In this document: positions 62,541 through 64,000 of the stretch, in pieces
Layout of the letters: the number at the start of each line of letters is the position of its first letter
Numbering within the stretch: the stretch's first letter is position 1
Origin: Massilia yuzhufengensis
Lineage (GTDB): Bacteria > Pseudomonadota > Gammaproteobacteria > Burkholderiales > Burkholderiaceae_D
Assembly (NCBI RefSeq): GCF_900112225.1
Contig: NZ_FOLD01000018.1
Location: 49,376 to 113,375 of the forward strand
Length of the DNA: 64,000 nt
Direction: 5' to 3'
The notes under the pieces: model-generated
Databases searched by the model: none
The model's input: the letters and a program-made list of their open reading frames with translations, nothing else
What the model was told of the DNA's origin: nothing
Translations under genes and position numbers: made by a program

Positions 62541-63002
62541 TTAGCCGATCACGAACAGCGGCTGGCCGAACTCGACCGGTTGGCCGTTTTCCACGAGGAT
62601 CTTGGTGACCACGCCGGTGACGTCGGCGTCGATCTCATTCAGGAGCTTCATCGCTTCGATGATGCAGAGGGTGTCGCCTTCCTTGATGTTCTGGCCCACT
62701 TCGACGAAGGCCGCGGCGCCTGGCGCCGACGAACGGTAGAAGGTGCCGACCATCGGCGACTTGACGACGTGGCCGGTTGGCTCGGCGGCGACCGCCGGTG
62801 CCGGCGCTGCCGGGGCCGGTGCATGCTGGCTTGGGGCGGCGTAGTGCTGCACGCCCTGCTGCGGCATCATCATCATCTGGCCCTGCGGCATGGCGGACGA
62901 CTTGACGATACGGACCTTGCTTTCGCCTTCGGTCACTTCGAGTTCGGCGATGTCCGATTCAGCGACGAGGTCGATCAGCGTCTTGAGTTTTCTGAGATCC
63001 AT
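62541..63002 (-). CDS. accB: Biotin carboxyl carrier protein of acetyl-CoA carboxylase
   Basis: A 153-residue carrier. The C-terminal biotinyl domain has the EAMKL motif with the biotinylated lysine K119 and the thumb residues typical of AccB ([16 protein letters not shown]). A 40-residue Met/Pro/Ala-rich linker joins it to the N-terminal dimer-forming part. The start is the ATG at 63002. It is followed by accC and preceded by aroQ, the standard betaproteobacterial order. Confidence 0.96.
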   Translation of the reverse strand: MDLRKLKTLIDLVAESDIAELEVTEGESKVRIVKSSAMPQGQMMMMPQQGVQHYAAPSQHAPAPAAPAPAVAAEPTGHVVKSPMVGTFYRSSAPGAAAFVEVGQNIKEGDTLCIIEAMKLLNEIDADVTGVVTKILVENGQPVEFGQPLFVIG

Positions 63003-63096
63003 GTGAAACCCCTTGGAATGTTTTATTCGTTTTTAAGAGAGCTGGCTGCGCGATGGTGGGTAGCGCACGGCTGCTGATACATGAAGTTGACGTAGA

Positions 63097-63534
63097 TTAA
63101 CGCGATTTAAGCGCAAAGTCGATGGCAAACCGGTATCCGTCCGGACCCAGGCCGCAGATCACGCCTTGCGCGATCGCAGACAAGTACGAGTGGTGCCGGA
63201 AGGACTCGCGGGCATGCACATTCGAGATGTGCACTTCCACGAACGGGATTGCCACCGCCGCAAGCGCATCGCGCAGGGCCACGCTGGTATGTGTCAGGCC
63301 GCCAGGATTGATGACGATTGCATCCACGCCTTCGCCGCGCGCGGCATGGATGCGGTCGATCAGGGCACCTTCATGGTTGCTCTGGAAGCTGGCCAGGGTG
63401 GCGCCCGCCGCCCCGGCCTGTGCTGCCGCCGCTTGTTCGATGTCGGCCAGCGTTGTCGCACCGTACACCGCTGGCTCCCGGGTCCCCAATAAATTGAGGT
63501 TGGGGCCATTAAGCAGCAGTAGCTTTTTCGCCAT
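63097..63534 (-). CDS. aroQ: Type II 3-dehydroquinate dehydratase
   Basis: Shikimate pathway step that dehydrates 3-dehydroquinate. I place the start at 63534 ([20 protein letters not shown]), giving 145 residues, the usual size. The catalytic tyrosine is in EPAVYG, and the conserved [17 protein letters not shown] and [19 protein letters not shown] blocks are present. It is the first gene of the aroQ-accB-accC-prmA cluster. The upstream neighbour is now an IS110 element. Confidence 0.95.
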   Translation of the reverse strand: MAKKLLLLNGPNLNLLGTREPAVYGATTLADIEQAAAAQAGAAGATLASFQSNHEGALIDRIHAARGEGVDAIVINPGGLTHTSVALRDALAAVAIPFVEVHISNVHARESFRHHSYLSAIAQGVICGLGPDGYRFAIDFALKSR

Positions 63535-63757
63535 ATTGTAGTGTCTGAACGCCCGAAAGGAAGGCATTGTGCCGCCAAGCTCAGCTATTGGCAAGCGGTA
63601 AAATACTCCGGCGTTGAAGGCAGTTTCGCCGGAATTCGGAATAGAACGGTCGTTCGTTCGTAGACAGAATGTATTGACCTACCAACCTCAACAAGCGCGG
63701 GTTACGCTGAGGGTTGGTGAACCTTTCGGCGCAGAGCCGCAATTGAGGAGGTAGGTC

Positions 63758-64000
63758 ATGAACGAGTTTAGCAAATATGTTGGCTTGGATGTCCATAAGG
63801 CGACGATCGCGGTGTCAATTGCGGATAGCGCTGGTGGTGAGCCTCGTTTCTATGGAGAGATCACGAACACGCCGGTCGCGATAGCGAAGCTGATGGCGCA
63901 GTTGGCCAAAGGCGGTGCAAAGCTGTCCGTGTGCTACGAGGCAGGTTGCTGCGGGTACGTGATCTATCGCCAGCTGACCAAGTTGGGTCACTTTTGCCAG
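63758..64000 (+). CDS. IS110-family transposase, N-terminal part (cut by window end)
   Basis: The reading frame opens at 63758 behind GAGGAGGTAGGTC and runs through the window end with no stop, so only 81 residues are visible. It has the IS110 start YVGLDVHKATIAVS with the first catalytic aspartate D11, and CYEAGCCGY, the region of the second acidic residue. The frame looks intact, unlike the fragment at 39.0-39.3 kb, and the two are different family members. The roughly 110-150 bases before the ATG (from about 63610) are non-coding and may be the left end of the element, which in this family can encode a guide (bridge) RNA. Confidence 0.85.
   Translation, partial: MNEFSKYVGLDVHKATIAVSIADSAGGEPRFYGEITNTPVAIAKLMAQLAKGGAKLSVCYEAGCCGYVIYRQLTKLGHFCQ

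Noticed and set aside
63581..63796. 71-codon minus-strand frame at the right edge
   Set aside because: It overlaps the start and non-coding left end of the IS110 element in antisense and has no ribosome binding site.

Overview
The window looks like a chromosomal segment of a GC-rich betaproteobacterium of the order Burkholderiales, most likely family Oxalobacteraceae and Massilia-like. I infer this from the roughly 65 percent GC coding sequence, the order aroQ-accB-accC-prmA-zinc-ribbon protein, the block ffh / ccsA-like / PP0621-like / pilS-pilR, an AlgP- or histone H1-like lysine/alanine protein, a LexA box of the CTGT-N8-ACAG type, and many short palindromic extragenic repeats. No rRNA, tRNA or CRISPR array was found. 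Most of the window is ordinary core genome with a few accessory genes between.

Layout. 1-5.1 kb: paaZ (phenylacetate ring opening), a cupin, a small unknown, a HAD phosphatase and rsgA. 5.1-10.6 kb: argH (minus), an exported NTF2-like protein, a GNAT enzyme, then two exported hydrolases, a cyanophycinase-like peptidase and an M64 metallopeptidase. 10.7-15.9 kb: a Lys/Ala-rich exported protein, then parC and parE (minus). 16-18.5 kb: a protein with two degenerate receiver-like halves, a class I glutamine amidotransferase behind a LexA box, and a small unknown behind a Fur box. 18.7-23.9 kb (minus): a YbdK-like ligase with a CPA2 antiporter, and a MoxR-GNAT-VWA operon. 24-26.5 kb: two small c-type cytochromes and a SulP transporter. 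26.5-31.1 kb (minus): two paralogous exported double-retropepsin proteins flanking a DUF1841 gene, then rppH. 31.3-36.7 kb: proS with a coupled lytic transglycosylase gene, then two tandem alkaline phosphatases. 36.8-44 kb: a SWIB-domain protein and ffh (minus), an IS110 remnant, the ccsA-like gene, a PP0621-like gene and pilS-pilR. 44-48.7 kb: nrdA and nrdB behind a promoter with paired NrdR boxes. 48.8-55 kb: an alpha/beta hydrolase, DUF4256, a cytochrome-fused sorbosone/glucose dehydrogenase, a Cys/Gly-tailed protein and a GT4 glycosyltransferase. 55-57.8 kb: a lower-GC gap with a candidate small RNA and several hairpins, then the histone H1-like gene and yggT. 57.8-63.5 kb (minus): a PfkB kinase, a DUF3426 zinc-ribbon protein, prmA, accC, accB and aroQ. 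The right edge cuts an IS110-family transposase.

The least explained material is not a large gene cluster but the non-coding DNA. There are two families of extragenic palindromes whose stems vary with compensating changes, some carrying nested secondary hairpins. There is a likely unannotated RNA locus with a promoter, a terminator and further strong hairpins upstream of the histone-like gene, and a long structured leader in front of nrdA. Three regulator sites (Fur, LexA, NrdR) are visible, and the Fur site sits in front of a small gene of unknown function.
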